Virus record (IMG/VR): IMGVR_UViG_3300047509_000142
Location: 1 to 37,874 of that record
DNA from: a virus
Strand: one strand, 5' to 3'
DNA: 37,874 bases
The position numbers were made by a program, and so were the translations under genes. A model generated the notes under the pieces. The model was not told the origin of the DNA. It saw nothing but the letters and a program-made list of their open reading frames with translations, and searched no databases. Positions 5,988 to 13,009 of the stretch are shown here, piece after piece. Every line of letters starts with the position of its first letter. The stretch's first letter is position 1.

Positions 5988-6251
5988 ATGGGTGATATTG
6001 CTGAACGACTCAAATGGGCTCGGGGTGTCACCGGCCTGAGTCAAAAACGGTTGGCGAATGCGGCCGGGCTCCAGAGCGACGGGCCAGTGCGGCACCTAGA
6101 ATCGGGTCTGACCAAGACGGTCGAGTCCGGGACCGCGGTCGCGCTCTCGGCGGTGCTTGGTTGCTCCGTCGATTGGCTGCTGACCGGTGAGGGCGACCCG
6201 CCGAAGGAAGAGACGCTGCGCGCGCTCTCTGAGCCCGGAGCGGCGGAATGA
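5988..6251 (+). CDS. Cro-like XRE regulator
   Basis: 87 residues. The first 65 residues are an XRE helix-turn-helix: IAERLKWARGVTGLSQKRLANAAGL with the turn at GLQSDGPVRHLESG, then AVALSAVLGCSVDWLLTGEG, a typical end of the domain. The short tail is unstructured. ATG at 5988 is chosen because it sits 7 nt after the -10 box and directly after operator 2; an upstream ATG at 5952 would place the start inside the promoter. Divergent from the repressor and controlled by the same operators, so it is the natural candidate for the lytic-side regulator. Confidence 0.8.
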   Translation: MGDIAERLKWARGVTGLSQKRLANAAGLQSDGPVRHLESGLTKTVESGTAVALSAVLGCSVDWLLTGEGDPPKEETLRALSEPGAAE

Positions 6252-6254
6252 TGA

Positions 6255-6473
6255 TCACCAAGGGCAAATCCCGATCGGGCGCACCCATGCCGGTGCGCGT
6301 GCCTCGCATGCGTGCATCGCGTCGCAGCTCAAACTGAGCTGTTTCCAGCATTCATTACGTTCGTCGTGCTTGCTCAAGCCCCAGCGGTCCGATTCGGACA
6401 GGGCGTGAGCGAGCCAGGCGCAGGCACCCAATAAAACCAACGTCGCGACCTTCCACCAATTCCAGGACTTCAT
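6255..6473 (-). CDS. Small membrane protein, possible exclusion factor
   Basis: 72 residues. One hydrophobic segment (WKVATLVLLGACAWLAHAL) near the N-terminus, then a Cys- and Trp-containing outer part (C..L.LSCDAMHACEA). It fills the space between the Cro-like gene and the 6472 gene, and the two ATGs of the divergent pair share the bases CATG. No ribosome site is visible, so the call is tentative. A minus-strand gene inside the immunity region would be expressed in the lysogen; small membrane proteins there are often superinfection-exclusion factors, but that is inference. Confidence 0.4.
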   Translation of the reverse strand: MKSWNWWKVATLVLLGACAWLAHALSESDRWGLSKHDERNECWKQLSLSCDAMHACEARAPAWVRPIGICPW

Positions 6474-6702
6474 GACCACAAAGGCCACAGTAACCAGGCT
6501 CCCGAGTCAAGGGAGGCCAGCTTTGACCGGTTCGATCGCGCTGCTGCGCATGCGGCACGAGCTGGGCTGGACGCAGGAACGCATGGCCGCGCACTACGGC
6601 GTGTCGGTCAAGACGTACCGGCGTCGCGAGACTGCGCGGAAGGTCGACCCCGTGTTTGACGGATTCGTTGCGCTGCTTGCGGCGCGGAAGGAGGCGGCGT
6701 GA
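6472..6702 (+). CDS. Small helix-turn-helix protein
   Basis: 76 residues. The segment IALLRMRHELGWTQERMAAHYGVSVKTYRRRETARKVDP is an XRE-type helix-turn-helix with W-T-Q-E-R-M as helix 2 and V-S-V-K-T-Y-R-R as recognition helix. Likely a DNA-binding regulator of the rightward early genes, in the position of a CII-like activator; no direct evidence of activation. AGGA lies 5 nt before the ATG. Next gene overlaps by 4 bp. Confidence 0.7.
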   Translation: MTTKATVTRLPSQGRPALTGSIALLRMRHELGWTQERMAAHYGVSVKTYRRRETARKVDPVFDGFVALLAARKEAA

Positions 6703-7103
6703 CAACCAACGTTGACCGGCATGCGCGATTCATTACCGCGCTCTCGAGCAAGCTGAACGAGTCCGAGCTTTGGGAGCTGATTCAGCTAGCGCAGAAGAAC
6801 GAATACTACGACGGCAAAAACGACGTGGTCCCTGTGCTCTCGAAGCGCCAGCAAGAGCTTTGCGATTGGCTCTGCTCCGCCGGCTACGCCCAAGCTGCGG
6901 ACGAACGGCTAAAGGCGGCGCTTGACGTAGCCAACGTCAAAATCAAGGCCTTTGAGAGCGAGCGCTACGACGCGCTCCGGGTCGTCGAGGAAGTGAAAAG
7001 GCAGGTCACTGCCATACGCCACGCCAAGCAAACGCTCGACGAAAAAGGCGGCGTTCTGCTCGAGCTGCTGAAGAACGTGCCGAACTCGGAAAGCCGGTAC
7101 TGA
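6699..7103 (+). CDS. Hypothetical coiled-coil protein
   Basis: 134 residues from a GTG that overlaps the previous stop. N-terminal half has HARFITALSSKLNESELWEL; C-terminal half is a long charged helix (ERYDALRVVEEVKRQVTAIRH). Not recognised; soluble. Part of the early-right operon. Confidence 0.65.
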   Translation: MTTNVDRHARFITALSSKLNESELWELIQLAQKNEYYDGKNDVVPVLSKRQQELCDWLCSAGYAQAADERLKAALDVANVKIKAFESERYDALRVVEEVKRQVTAIRHAKQTLDEKGGVLLELLKNVPNSESRY

Positions 7104-7201
7104 TGATCACCCAACAGCACTATGCCCTCGCCATGGCCGCCGTCTCGCTCGCGCTGAGCGTGCTCGGGACTGCGCTGCTCGTCGGGGTGAAACGTGGCTA
7201 A
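7103..7201 (+). CDS. Tiny single-span membrane protein
   Basis: 32 residues, starting MITQQHYALAM and continuing as one hydrophobic helix (AAVSLALSVLGTALLVGV) with a short basic end (KRG). The ATG overlaps the previous stop as TGATG. The next gene starts inside its 3' end. Too short to assign a function. Confidence 0.5.
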   Translation: MITQQHYALAMAAVSLALSVLGTALLVGVKRG

Positions 7202-7376
7202 GCAGCAACGCTATCCGCGCCTGACGCCGCTGCGAGCCTTTGAGCTTTTGCGCGGCCTGGACGAACAGGCCGGCGTCGTTCGCGGCACCGGCAAGGTCAA
7301 CAGCCACGTCGACAATCGAGCCCGCGTCGAGCTTGCCGACCACATCCGCGCTGCACTGGTCAAGGTGCGGCGGTGA
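7194..7376 (+). CDS. Small basic hypothetical protein
   Basis: 60 residues from GTG, with GGGGTGAAAC as ribosome site. Basic and helical (RLTPLRAFELLRGLDEQAG ... NRARVELADHIRAALVKVRR). Not recognised. Overlaps the next gene by GTGA. Confidence 0.55.
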   Translation: MAKQQRYPRLTPLRAFELLRGLDEQAGVVRGTGKVNSHVDNRARVELADHIRAALVKVRR

Positions 7377-7567
7377 TCGACGTGGCGAAGTTCAGTCGAG
7401 ACATCGCCGCGGAGACGGTGCAGCTCTGGCATGACGCGCACTATCGCAAGGTCGAAGCGGAACGCGACTTGCGCCGCGTGCAAGATTTGCTCGACTCGTG
7501 CGGCATCACCATTGCCCAGCTGGAAACGAAACTCGGCGTCCGAACCGCCACGATGGGCGGCCGTTGA
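7373..7567 (+). CDS. Small coiled-coil hypothetical protein
   Basis: 64 residues from GTG. Central charged helix (HYRKVEAERDLRRVQDLLDS) typical of a coiled coil. Unknown role. Starts in a GTGA overlap and ends in a TTGA overlap with the excisionase-like gene. Confidence 0.55.
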   Translation: MIDVAKFSRDIAAETVQLWHDAHYRKVEAERDLRRVQDLLDSCGITIAQLETKLGVRTATMGGR

Positions 7568-7917
7568 CGATTCTCACGCCCGCCGCCGTCGCGCTGCGCA
7601 TGGAATGCACCGTGCGCGCCGCGTTCAAGCTGCTGCGTCGGTTCGGCGCGCTCTCTTGTCGCGACTCGGACGGCAAACCCTCGCTTCGAATCACTGAGGA
7701 AAGGTTCCTGGAATGTCTGTCAAACGAGATGGCATCTACAAGCGCGGCTCGGTCTGGTGGCTCCGGACGGACCCCGTCACCGGCAAAGCCCTCTCGACGC
7801 GGTGCAAAGACCTTGAGGCCGCTCGCAGATTCCGAGCGAAGCGCGAACGCCTCGCAGCCGACCCGGCCCACGCAGCCGCGGAAACGGCGCGTCTCGACGA
7901 ATGGATCCGCCGCGTGA
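7564..7917 (+). CDS. Excisionase-like helix-turn-helix protein
   Basis: 117 residues from a TTG that overlaps the previous stop (TTGA). Residues 1-50 (LTPAAVALRMECTVRAAFKL ... LRITEERFLECL) look like a small winged helix-turn-helix of the MerR/excisionase kind. The rest is a basic, Ser/Arg/Pro-rich tail that is read from the same bases as the first 205 bp of the integrase in another frame. The integrase start at 7713 is sound, so either this is a true long overlap or the working protein is only the first half. Position just before the integrase supports a role in excision direction. Confidence 0.55.
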   Translation: MTILTPAAVALRMECTVRAAFKLLRRFGALSCRDSDGKPSLRITEERFLECLSNEMASTSAARSGGSGRTPSPAKPSRRGAKTLRPLADSERSANASQPTRPTQPRKRRVSTNGSAA

Positions 7918-8945
7918 TTGCGGTGAAGGAGTCGGACGGCTCGGCCGAGGCCACCGTCGAGGTATACCGGACGAAGCTCGGCCATTGGCTGCGGCTCGCG
8001 CCCGACGCGATGCTGTCCGAGGTACAGCCGCCTTTCGTTGACGCCTTCGTCGCGCAGCGCCGGACCGAGGACGTGACCGACCACACCATTTCGAAAGAGG
8101 TCACGCACCTGTGCACCGTGCTCAAGGCTGCCGAGCGCGCCGGCTGCTATTCGGGCAACATCGCTACCCTGCGCCCGCCGGGCCTGCATGCCGGCTACAA
8201 GCCCCGCAAGCGCGCCCTGTCCCGCGAGGAGGTTGTGGCACTCATGAGCGAGCTGAAGCCCGAGCTAGCCGCCCTGGTGGCCATCTGCGTGGCGCTTGGC
8301 TGTCGGCTGTCCGAGGCCTTTCGTTTGCAGCCGGGTGACGTGGGTGCGACTAGCGTGCACATTAAGGGGACAAAAACCGATGAAGCTGACCGCCATGTCC
8401 CGATCCTTTCCGTGTTTCGGTGTCTTCTTGCCGAGGGCGCGCGTTTCCTCCCCCTCGGAGCTGAGCCAAATAATCTCCGCAGAGATCTCGCGGCAGCTTG
8501 CCGCAGAGCCGGAATCGCCGTCGCCACCCCCAACGACCTACGACGTACGCATGCCACGCTCTTGGCCAGTGCTGGAGTCGATCGGGATGTCACCCGGCGA
8601 CTCCTCGGACATACGACCACCCGTCTCGTTGATACTGTCTACGGGCACCCAACGACGGAAGCGCTAGGGGCGCTCGCGGAAGCGAAGCTGCTGACCGCGG
8701 CACCGTTACAAGGACGCGACAGTCAGGCCAAGGAGATGAAGAAACCAGGAGCCGATTCGGGTATTCGAAACCCGGACCTGCGGTTTACGAAACCGGTATC
8801 ACGCCCGCCCGAAACGCGCCTATCCGTACTTCTACGGCGTTATCCCGGTCTAAGCCGGGGCGAACTGCTGCGAAGCGGAGCGGTTGACGATACAAGGACG
8901 CGACAGTCCGTCAGGGCTGCGGACCTGGCGGCGGTGGCGCCGTGA
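7713..8945 (+). CDS. int: Tyrosine integrase
   Basis: 410 residues. N-terminal part: GIYKRGSVWWLRTDPVTGK arm-type fold, then a core-binding domain (about 58-150). Catalytic domain from about 165: R198 in GCRLSEA, K221 in KGTKTDE, N274-D-L-R277 where many family members have His-x-x-Arg, H300 in LLGH and the nucleophile Y310 in DTVYGH. The approximately 95 residues after the tyrosine pass through an attP-like core (residues about 346-361) that is antisense to the 3' half of a tRNA-Thr; the GIRNPDLRF text is typical of such antisense tRNA reading. The last base pairs overlap the next gene as GTGA. Needed for integration and excision. It follows the excisionase-like gene. Confidence 0.93.
   Translation: MSVKRDGIYKRGSVWWLRTDPVTGKALSTRCKDLEAARRFRAKRERLAADPAHAAAETARLDEWIRRVIAVKESDGSAEATVEVYRTKLGHWLRLAPDAMLSEVQPPFVDAFVAQRRTEDVTDHTISKEVTHLCTVLKAAERAGCYSGNIATLRPPGLHAGYKPRKRALSREEVVALMSELKPELAALVAICVALGCRLSEAFRLQPGDVGATSVHIKGTKTDEADRHVPILSVFRCLLAEGARFLPLGAEPNNLRRDLAAACRRAGIAVATPNDLRRTHATLLASAGVDRDVTRRLLGHTTTRLVDTVYGHPTTEALGALAEAKLLTAAPLQGRDSQAKEMKKPGADSGIRNPDLRFTKPVSRPPETRLSVLLRRYPGLSRGELLRSGAVDDTRTRQSVRAADLAAVAP
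8707..8724 (+). repeat. Candidate integrase arm site, left copy
   Basis: TACAAGGACGCGACAGTC occurs here and again, exactly and in the same direction, at 8891-8908. The two copies flank the attP-like core, as arm-type integrase sites do. Both lie in the 3' part of the integrase gene. Confidence 0.6.
8748..8795 (-). other. Putative attP core (3' half of tRNA-Thr(CGU))
   Basis: Read on the minus strand this contains an anticodon loop TTCGTAA (anticodon CGT), the 3' stem strand ACCGC, a T-arm CGGGT-TTCGAAT-ACCCG (8758-8774), and an acceptor end GGCTCC. The 5' half of the anticodon stem already departs from the pairing expected, so identity with the host tRNA probably ends there. No full tRNA is present. 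Such a partial tRNA in a phage next to its integrase is the usual attP core, which restores the tRNA on integration. Confidence 0.65.
8891..8908 (+). repeat. Candidate integrase arm site, right copy
   Basis: Second exact copy of the 18-bp repeat described at 8707-8724, 96 bp beyond the right edge of the core. Confidence 0.6.
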
Positions 8946-9154
8946 AAGCCCTTGCCTGGTCTACCGTCGCGGTGAGGGAAGCGCTCGAGCGGGCCCCCTC
9001 TTTGCATTCGGCTGCCGAAGATCTCGGCGCCTCGACAATCGTCCTCCGTAGGCTTGCCGCTGCCCGCCCCACACTGCGTGGCGCCTACGAGCTGTGCCGC
9101 CTGCGCGGGCTCAGTGTTGCTGGACGGCGCCGGAAAGCGAGCGCTGCCGAATGA
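8942..9154 (+). CDS. Small HTH-like hypothetical protein
   Basis: 70 residues from GTG overlapping the integrase stop. STVAVREALERAPSLHSAAEDLG followed by STIVLRRLAAARP suggests a small helix-turn-helix, and the C-terminus is strongly basic (GRRRKAS). Probably DNA-binding. Because it begins just beyond the attP region it would be separated from the integrase in the prophage. Confidence 0.55.
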   Translation: MKALAWSTVAVREALERAPSLHSAAEDLGASTIVLRRLAAARPTLRGAYELCRLRGLSVAGRRRKASAAE

Positions 9155-9342
9155 GCGCCCTCTTCAACCAGCCGACCGCCCCCGCTCCGCGTCGCGCCAA
9201 GGACCCCGCCAGCATCGCCGCTCGACGCGCGAGGCATGAGGCTCGCTGCGAACTGCTAGCGCGCGGTGAGAGGCGGCTGCGGCGCGTGGACGGGCGGTGG
9301 CAGGTGCGTGGGTTCGATCGCGTTTGGAGGGAGTTCGCATGA
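9151..9342 (+). CDS. Small Arg-rich hypothetical protein
   Basis: 63 residues, ATG in an ATGA overlap. Very basic (RRARHEARCELLARGERRLRR). Function unknown. Supported by its neat fit between neighbours. Confidence 0.5.
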   Translation: MSALFNQPTAPAPRRAKDPASIAARRARHEARCELLARGERRLRRVDGRWQVRGFDRVWREFA

Positions 9343-9548
9343 ACGTAGACACCTTTCGCGCAGCGGTAGTCGCCCGAATCCGCAAGGGCAGCGCCGCTCA
9401 CCCGGGCACGTGCACGACTGCCGCGCTCGTCGGCAAGACGTTCCAAAAGCGGTTCAGCGCTAGCGACGTGGCGCTTGAGGCCGAGCTGACCAAGATGGTC
9501 AAAGAGGGCCTCATCGTGTGCACGAGCGGCATGTGGTGGAACCGGTGA
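9339..9548 (+). CDS. Small winged-helix-like protein
   Basis: 69 residues, GGAGG 8 nt before the ATG. The order of helices followed by LTKMVKEGLIVCTSGMWW resembles a small winged helix. DNA-binding is possible, not shown. Confidence 0.55.
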   Translation: MNVDTFRAAVVARIRKGSAAHPGTCTTAALVGKTFQKRFSASDVALEAELTKMVKEGLIVCTSGMWWNR

Positions 9549-9808
9549 GCCTCGAAGTCCTCGCCCGTGTCGGCACGTCGACCAACTCCGGCGCTCCGAT
9601 TCACCGCGTCCGCTGCTCCGAGTGCGGCGACGTTTTCCTGCGCGTCGGACAACGCGCGCACATTGAGGCGCAGTGCTGGTGTTCGACCTGTGCGCATGCG
9701 GCCAAGCGCATTCCTGACGCCCGTCGACTGCGCAACGCGCGGCGCTACCAGACTGCGGCGCGGCTGCCGGTGAAGTGCGGCACCCGGCCGAGATTGGCGG
9801 GAGGATGA
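9545..9808 (+). CDS. Small zinc-binding protein
   Basis: 87 residues from GTG (GTGA overlap). CSEC (residues about 23-26) and CWCSTC (about 45-50) give two Cys pairs for a zinc ribbon. The rest is basic (RIPDARRLRNARRYQ). Likely nucleic-acid binding; exact role unknown. Confidence 0.6.
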   Translation: MSLEVLARVGTSTNSGAPIHRVRCSECGDVFLRVGQRAHIEAQCWCSTCAHAAKRIPDARRLRNARRYQTAARLPVKCGTRPRLAGG

Positions 9809-10002
9809 GCAAAAAGAACGCGTACTGGAATGACCTCGCCCGCGGCTACTCGCGGCAGTTCGGCAAGCGCTGCCAGCGTGCTCGCTTTTGGAAGCGCATG
9901 GACCATCGCGTGCGGCGCCGCGTGCACGTCCGTTCGCGGCAGTGGCGCGGCCAGCATGATTGGGCTTGGGACGCCGGCAACCAAATGGAGATGCCGTTTT
10001 GA
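9805..10002 (+). CDS. Small basic Trp-rich protein
   Basis: 65 residues, GGGAGG just before the ATG. Rich in Arg and Trp (ARFWKRMDHRVRRRVHVRSRQWRGQ). Not recognised. Its stop overlaps the TTG of the DnaA-like gene. Confidence 0.5.
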   Translation: MSKKNAYWNDLARGYSRQFGKRCQRARFWKRMDHRVRRRVHVRSRQWRGQHDWAWDAGNQMEMPF

Positions 10003-10349
10003 AGTCCGATTATCGGTATCTGGAATTCATGGTGTCCTGTTGTGTAGCGCTTCAGGTCGACGTGGAGGACGTGCTGAGCCGCGTGCGCTTTCCGCGCGCC
10101 GTGGTGGAGGCGCGACACTTGGTCGCGTTCGGCCTGCGCGAGCGCTTCAATCTGAGTTATCCCCACACTGGGCACATCTTGGGGGCTCGCGATCACACCA
10201 CTGTGATGCACTCGATTAGCGTTGTGCGCGCCGCGGAGCTAGCTGGCAAGCTCTGGGCGACAGAGGGCCTACTGCGCGTGCGTGCGGTCGCTCCGCTGAC
10301 GCCCGCCGTCGAGCTCGAGTCGCCGCTGGAAAGCTTGGGGCACGGATGA
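9999..10349 (+). CDS. Stand-alone DnaA domain IV-like protein
   Basis: 116 residues from TTG (TTGA overlap; GGAG about 10 nt upstream). Residues about 10-75 match the C-terminal DNA-binding domain of DnaA: VALQVDVEDVLSRVR, then VVEARHLVAFGLRERFNLSYPHTGHILGARDHTTVMHS, including the GARDHTTVMH signature that reads the DnaA box. The AAA+ ATPase and domain I are absent. It may mark or mask DnaA boxes on phage or host DNA. It is followed immediately by the replication initiator-like gene. A shorter start at the ATG near residue 11 is possible. Confidence 0.8.
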   Translation: MKSDYRYLEFMVSCCVALQVDVEDVLSRVRFPRAVVEARHLVAFGLRERFNLSYPHTGHILGARDHTTVMHSISVVRAAELAGKLWATEGLLRVRAVAPLTPAVELESPLESLGHG

Positions 10350-11233
10350 GTTGGTCCAAGTTCGATGACGCCGCGCCGAAAAGCCCGAAGGCTGTCATCG
10401 CCGGGAACGAGGCGTGGTCGCTGTGGGCAGCCGCGGTCATGTACTGCAACCGGCACAACACCGATGGCTACGTGACTCTCGCGGCGCTCGCGGTCGACTG
10501 CCTGCCGAGGCCGATACCGGTCGCGAAAGCGCGCAAGCTGGCGGACGCGCTGTGCGATGCGCGGGCTCGTCCCGAAGGCAAAGGGCTCTTTGAGCTGGAC
10601 AGGAATGACATGTATCGAGTCCACGATTTCCTAGATTGGAATCCGTCAAAAGCCGAAGTGGAATCCAAGCGGAAACTAGACCGCGACCGGAAGCGCGGCG
10701 GACGCGGAGTCGAGCAGGATTCCGAGCGGAAGCCAAGCGGACGGCGAACGGATTCCGTCCCCCCGCGCGCCTCTCCCGTCCCGACCTCTCCCGTCCCGAC
10801 CATACCCGACCCGGATGAGAGCGCGCGCGCGTCCGTGCCCGACGAGCAAGGCACATGGGACGGCTCGGAGCGGGAAACCGCCTGCCCACTGGACATCGCG
10901 CAGCGAGCAAAAGTGCTCGGAATCCCCGAAAAACTAGCCGAATCGCTGAAAGTCGACCGCTCCGCCGTTGATGCTCTTATCCACGATTTCGCGAGCTATT
11001 GGACCATCGGCGGCGGGATGGGCCAGAAACGCCGGCATTGGATGCGAAAGCTGCGGGAGAACGTGCGGAAGGAGGCCGGAAAACCCGGTGGATTGCCAGC
11101 GCCGGGCGCGCTCGAGCATTCGAATCTGACGCGGGAAAGCCGGATTGTGCTGAAAGAAATCGACCAGGTCGAACAAAGCCGCCTGGTTTACGAGGCTGAA
11201 AAGAAGCGAAGGGCGGCGGCAAATGGCCAGTGA
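10346..11233 (+). CDS. Phage replication initiator-like protein (winged helix)
   Basis: 295 residues. N-terminal 100 residues: W-S-K-FDD..P, AAVMYCNRHNTDGYVTLAAL, ALCDA...GLFELDRNDMYRVHDFLDWN, a pattern common in phage replisome-organiser proteins with a winged helix. The middle (about 105-175) is a low-complexity Arg/Ser/Pro linker with repeated SPVPT. The C-terminal 110 residues (WTIGGGMGQKRRHWMRKLRENV) resemble the domain that contacts helicase or loader in DnaT/O-like proteins. Adjacent to a DnaA-like gene. Likely starts phage DNA replication. Confidence 0.7.
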   Translation: MSWSKFDDAAPKSPKAVIAGNEAWSLWAAAVMYCNRHNTDGYVTLAALAVDCLPRPIPVAKARKLADALCDARARPEGKGLFELDRNDMYRVHDFLDWNPSKAEVESKRKLDRDRKRGGRGVEQDSERKPSGRRTDSVPPRASPVPTSPVPTIPDPDESARASVPDEQGTWDGSERETACPLDIAQRAKVLGIPEKLAESLKVDRSAVDALIHDFASYWTIGGGMGQKRRHWMRKLRENVRKEAGKPGGLPAPGALEHSNLTRESRIVLKEIDQVEQSRLVYEAEKKRRAAANGQ

Positions 11234-11693
11234 GCGCGACTTTCCGTACGACCCAACGGCGCGCGTCGAGCAGCTCAGCGGGCTCGAGAAGCTCCGCGCG
11301 GTGCAGGACCGCGGGCTCGCGGCGCTGATGTTTGATCTCTGGTTTCGCGTCGCGCCGGACCTGCCGACCGCCGAGGAATACGACCCGAGCACGTACGGCG
11401 ACGAGCCCGACACGAGCCAGTTGCACGACCCGACCGATAGCCTCGCCGACGAGCGCGACCGCAATAACGCGGCGCTGCATTTCTGCTGGAAGGAGTTTTA
11501 CCGGAACATGGAAGACTACGAACGCAAGCGCGGGCGACGGCTGAATCAGCAGCAGCGCGCGCAGCACGTCTGGAACTTCGCGGGCATCATGGAGCGGACC
11601 TACGGCGCGCCGTACCCGCTGAGCACGTGGGTCGAGCGCCGCAAGGACTGGGAGAATCGGCCGAGTGGGCGCAACGGTGGAGGCGCGTCGTGA
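11223..11693 (+). CDS. Hypothetical protein next to the initiator
   Basis: 156 residues, not recognised. N-terminal RDFPYDPTARVEQLSGLEKLRAVQ; two helical segments around FCWKEFYRNMEDYERKRGRRL and QHVWNFAGIMERTYG. No ATP-binding motif, so not an obvious helicase loader, although the position after the initiator would suit an accessory factor. Overlaps the previous gene by 11 bp. Confidence 0.65.
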   Translation: MASERDFPYDPTARVEQLSGLEKLRAVQDRGLAALMFDLWFRVAPDLPTAEEYDPSTYGDEPDTSQLHDPTDSLADERDRNNAALHFCWKEFYRNMEDYERKRGRRLNQQQRAQHVWNFAGIMERTYGAPYPLSTWVERRKDWENRPSGRNGGGAS

Positions 11694-12091
11694 CCAACGA
11701 ATGGGACGGGCGACACCCGCCGCCGGCACCCGGCCCGAATGATCCTATCGGCGCCGTGCTGCATCATCCCGGGCACCCTGGCCACGGTAAAAACTGGGGC
11801 GAGCAGCAGCACGCCATTGAGCGCGATTGGGCTCTCGGGGTACCACGTCGCCAAGACCCCGAGCGCTGCGGCTGCGACGACTCCAAGCGCCTCCAGGACG
11901 AGCTGGCCGCCGTTGACCGCGCGCTGGGTGTAACCGGGCAAGAGGCGCGGCTGGAGGCCATCCTGAGGCTACTGGCTAGGCCTACCGCAGAGGAGCTGGC
12001 CAACGTCGAGACGGTCATGGGCGCGCGGCAGAAGCATTGGCGTGAGGCGGCGGCTCGAATCCGGCAGGCGCTCTCGGAGGGCGGCGTCTGA
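11690..12091 (+). CDS. Hypothetical protein
   Basis: 133 residues from GTG in a GTGA overlap, with GGTGGAGG upstream. N-terminus rich in Pro, His and Gly (HHPGHPGHGKNWGEQQ), then CGC and a C-terminal helical part (ANVETVMGARQKHWREAAARI). Not recognised. Confidence 0.6.
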   Translation: MTNEWDGRHPPPAPGPNDPIGAVLHHPGHPGHGKNWGEQQHAIERDWALGVPRRQDPERCGCDDSKRLQDELAAVDRALGVTGQEARLEAILRLLARPTAEELANVETVMGARQKHWREAAARIRQALSEGGV

Positions 12092-12438
12092 TGGGCTGGC
12101 GCTCTGGTCGCCGCAAGGCTCCGCCCGAGAGCCATCGCGAGTGCCGAAGCTGCGGGACCATGCTCGAGCTGACCGCTGAGAACTTCCCGCTGAGCCCGAC
12201 GAGTCGAAACGGTCACCTCATCGACTGCCGGCCGTGCGTCAAAATGAAGCAGCATGCGCGCGATGATAGGACGCTTCAACGTCGGAAAGAGAAGCGCGTC
12301 GGCGAGCACTGTGGCAACTGTTTCGGGTTGCCGTGGCAAGTCGTCGGCGAAACCTGCATCGGGTGCGGGCTTGCGCATGCCGAGGAGCCGCGGCCGGATT
12401 TCGTGCTGTGGCGGAGCTGGGCGCACGCGTATGTCTGA
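12091..12438 (+). CDS. Zinc-finger protein, endonuclease VII-like N-terminus
   Basis: 115 residues, TGATG overlap. Two zinc sites: CRSC...CRPC (about 18-49, with the ENFPLSPTSRNGHLIDC spacing common in recombination endonuclease VII-like and HNH-associated proteins) and CGNC...CIGC (about 74-92). No complete HNH motif is present. Possibly a junction-processing factor or its remnant. Followed by a VRR-NUC gene. Confidence 0.6.
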   Translation: MGWRSGRRKAPPESHRECRSCGTMLELTAENFPLSPTSRNGHLIDCRPCVKMKQHARDDRTLQRRKEKRVGEHCGNCFGLPWQVVGETCIGCGLAHAEEPRPDFVLWRSWAHAYV

Positions 12439-12754
12439 GACGGACTTGAGTCGCAGCATCCGAAAGGAGCTAGCGAAACTCGGCTTCTGGGTCATTCGCA
12501 TGGGCGTCACCATGAAGCGCGGCAAATCCGGCACGCAATCAGGCGAACCCGGCCAGCCCGACCTGTTGCTCCCCGCGCTCGGCTGGATGGAAACGAAGAC
12601 TCAGACAGGCGAGCTATCGGCGGTCCAAGTCGCGTGGCACGACCGAGCCCAGCGGGAAGGGATTCGGACCGCGGTCCCGACTTCGGTCGCGTCGGCGGTG
12701 CGGATTGCGCTCAGGTGGCGGGAGGAGCAGACTGAGGCGAGGAGGCGAGCGTGA
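12431..12754 (+). CDS. VRR-NUC domain nuclease
   Basis: 107 residues. The PD-(D/E)xK-type VRR-NUC pattern is visible: SRSIRKELAKLGFWVIRM, then SGEPGQPDLLLPALGWMETKT (the D and E-x-K of the active site) and LSAVQVAWHDRAQREG. Family members are structure-specific DNA nucleases or Holliday-junction resolvases. ATG overlaps the previous gene by 8 bp; alternative long upstream frames are shadows. Probably resolves replication or recombination intermediates before packaging. Confidence 0.85.
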   Translation: MSETDLSRSIRKELAKLGFWVIRMGVTMKRGKSGTQSGEPGQPDLLLPALGWMETKTQTGELSAVQVAWHDRAQREGIRTAVPTSVASAVRIALRWREEQTEARRRA

Positions 12755-12960
12755 CCTATCGAAGCGGCGGCGATTGGCCAGGCCCATGTATGTGCGGGCA
12801 CGATAGCCCCGAACACCGGATGGCTATGTGCTGCCTGGAAGATGGCTGCGAGTGCGGTGACTTCGAGCCTCGGCCCGGAATGCGTAATCCCGTCATCGAG
12901 CATGAGGGCGAGCACCCGTTCCTCAAGATGCTAGTCAGGAGTCAGAGATTTGGCCAGTGA
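12751..12960 (+). CDS. Cys-rich small protein
   Basis: 69 residues from GTG (GTGA overlap). CMCGHDSPEHRMAMCC...CECGDFEPR gives six Cys and two His, suggesting one or two metal sites. Such small CxCG...CxCGDF proteins are common and uncharacterised in actinobacterial and other phages. Confidence 0.6.
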   Translation: MTYRSGGDWPGPCMCGHDSPEHRMAMCCLEDGCECGDFEPRPGMRNPVIEHEGEHPFLKMLVRSQRFGQ

Positions 12961-13009
12961 CCGCGCGACCATGCAGGTAGTTCACATATGGCTGTCAAGG
13001 GGGCATGAT

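Noticed and set aside
8748-8795. Complete tRNA-Thr gene
   Set aside because: Only the anticodon-to-acceptor half is present; there is no D-arm or 5' acceptor strand, and the integrase frame runs through it.
10157-10165. Replication origin marked by a DnaA box
   Set aside because: One near-match (TTATCCCCA) in a coding region; no cluster of boxes, iterons or AT-rich patch was found beside it.
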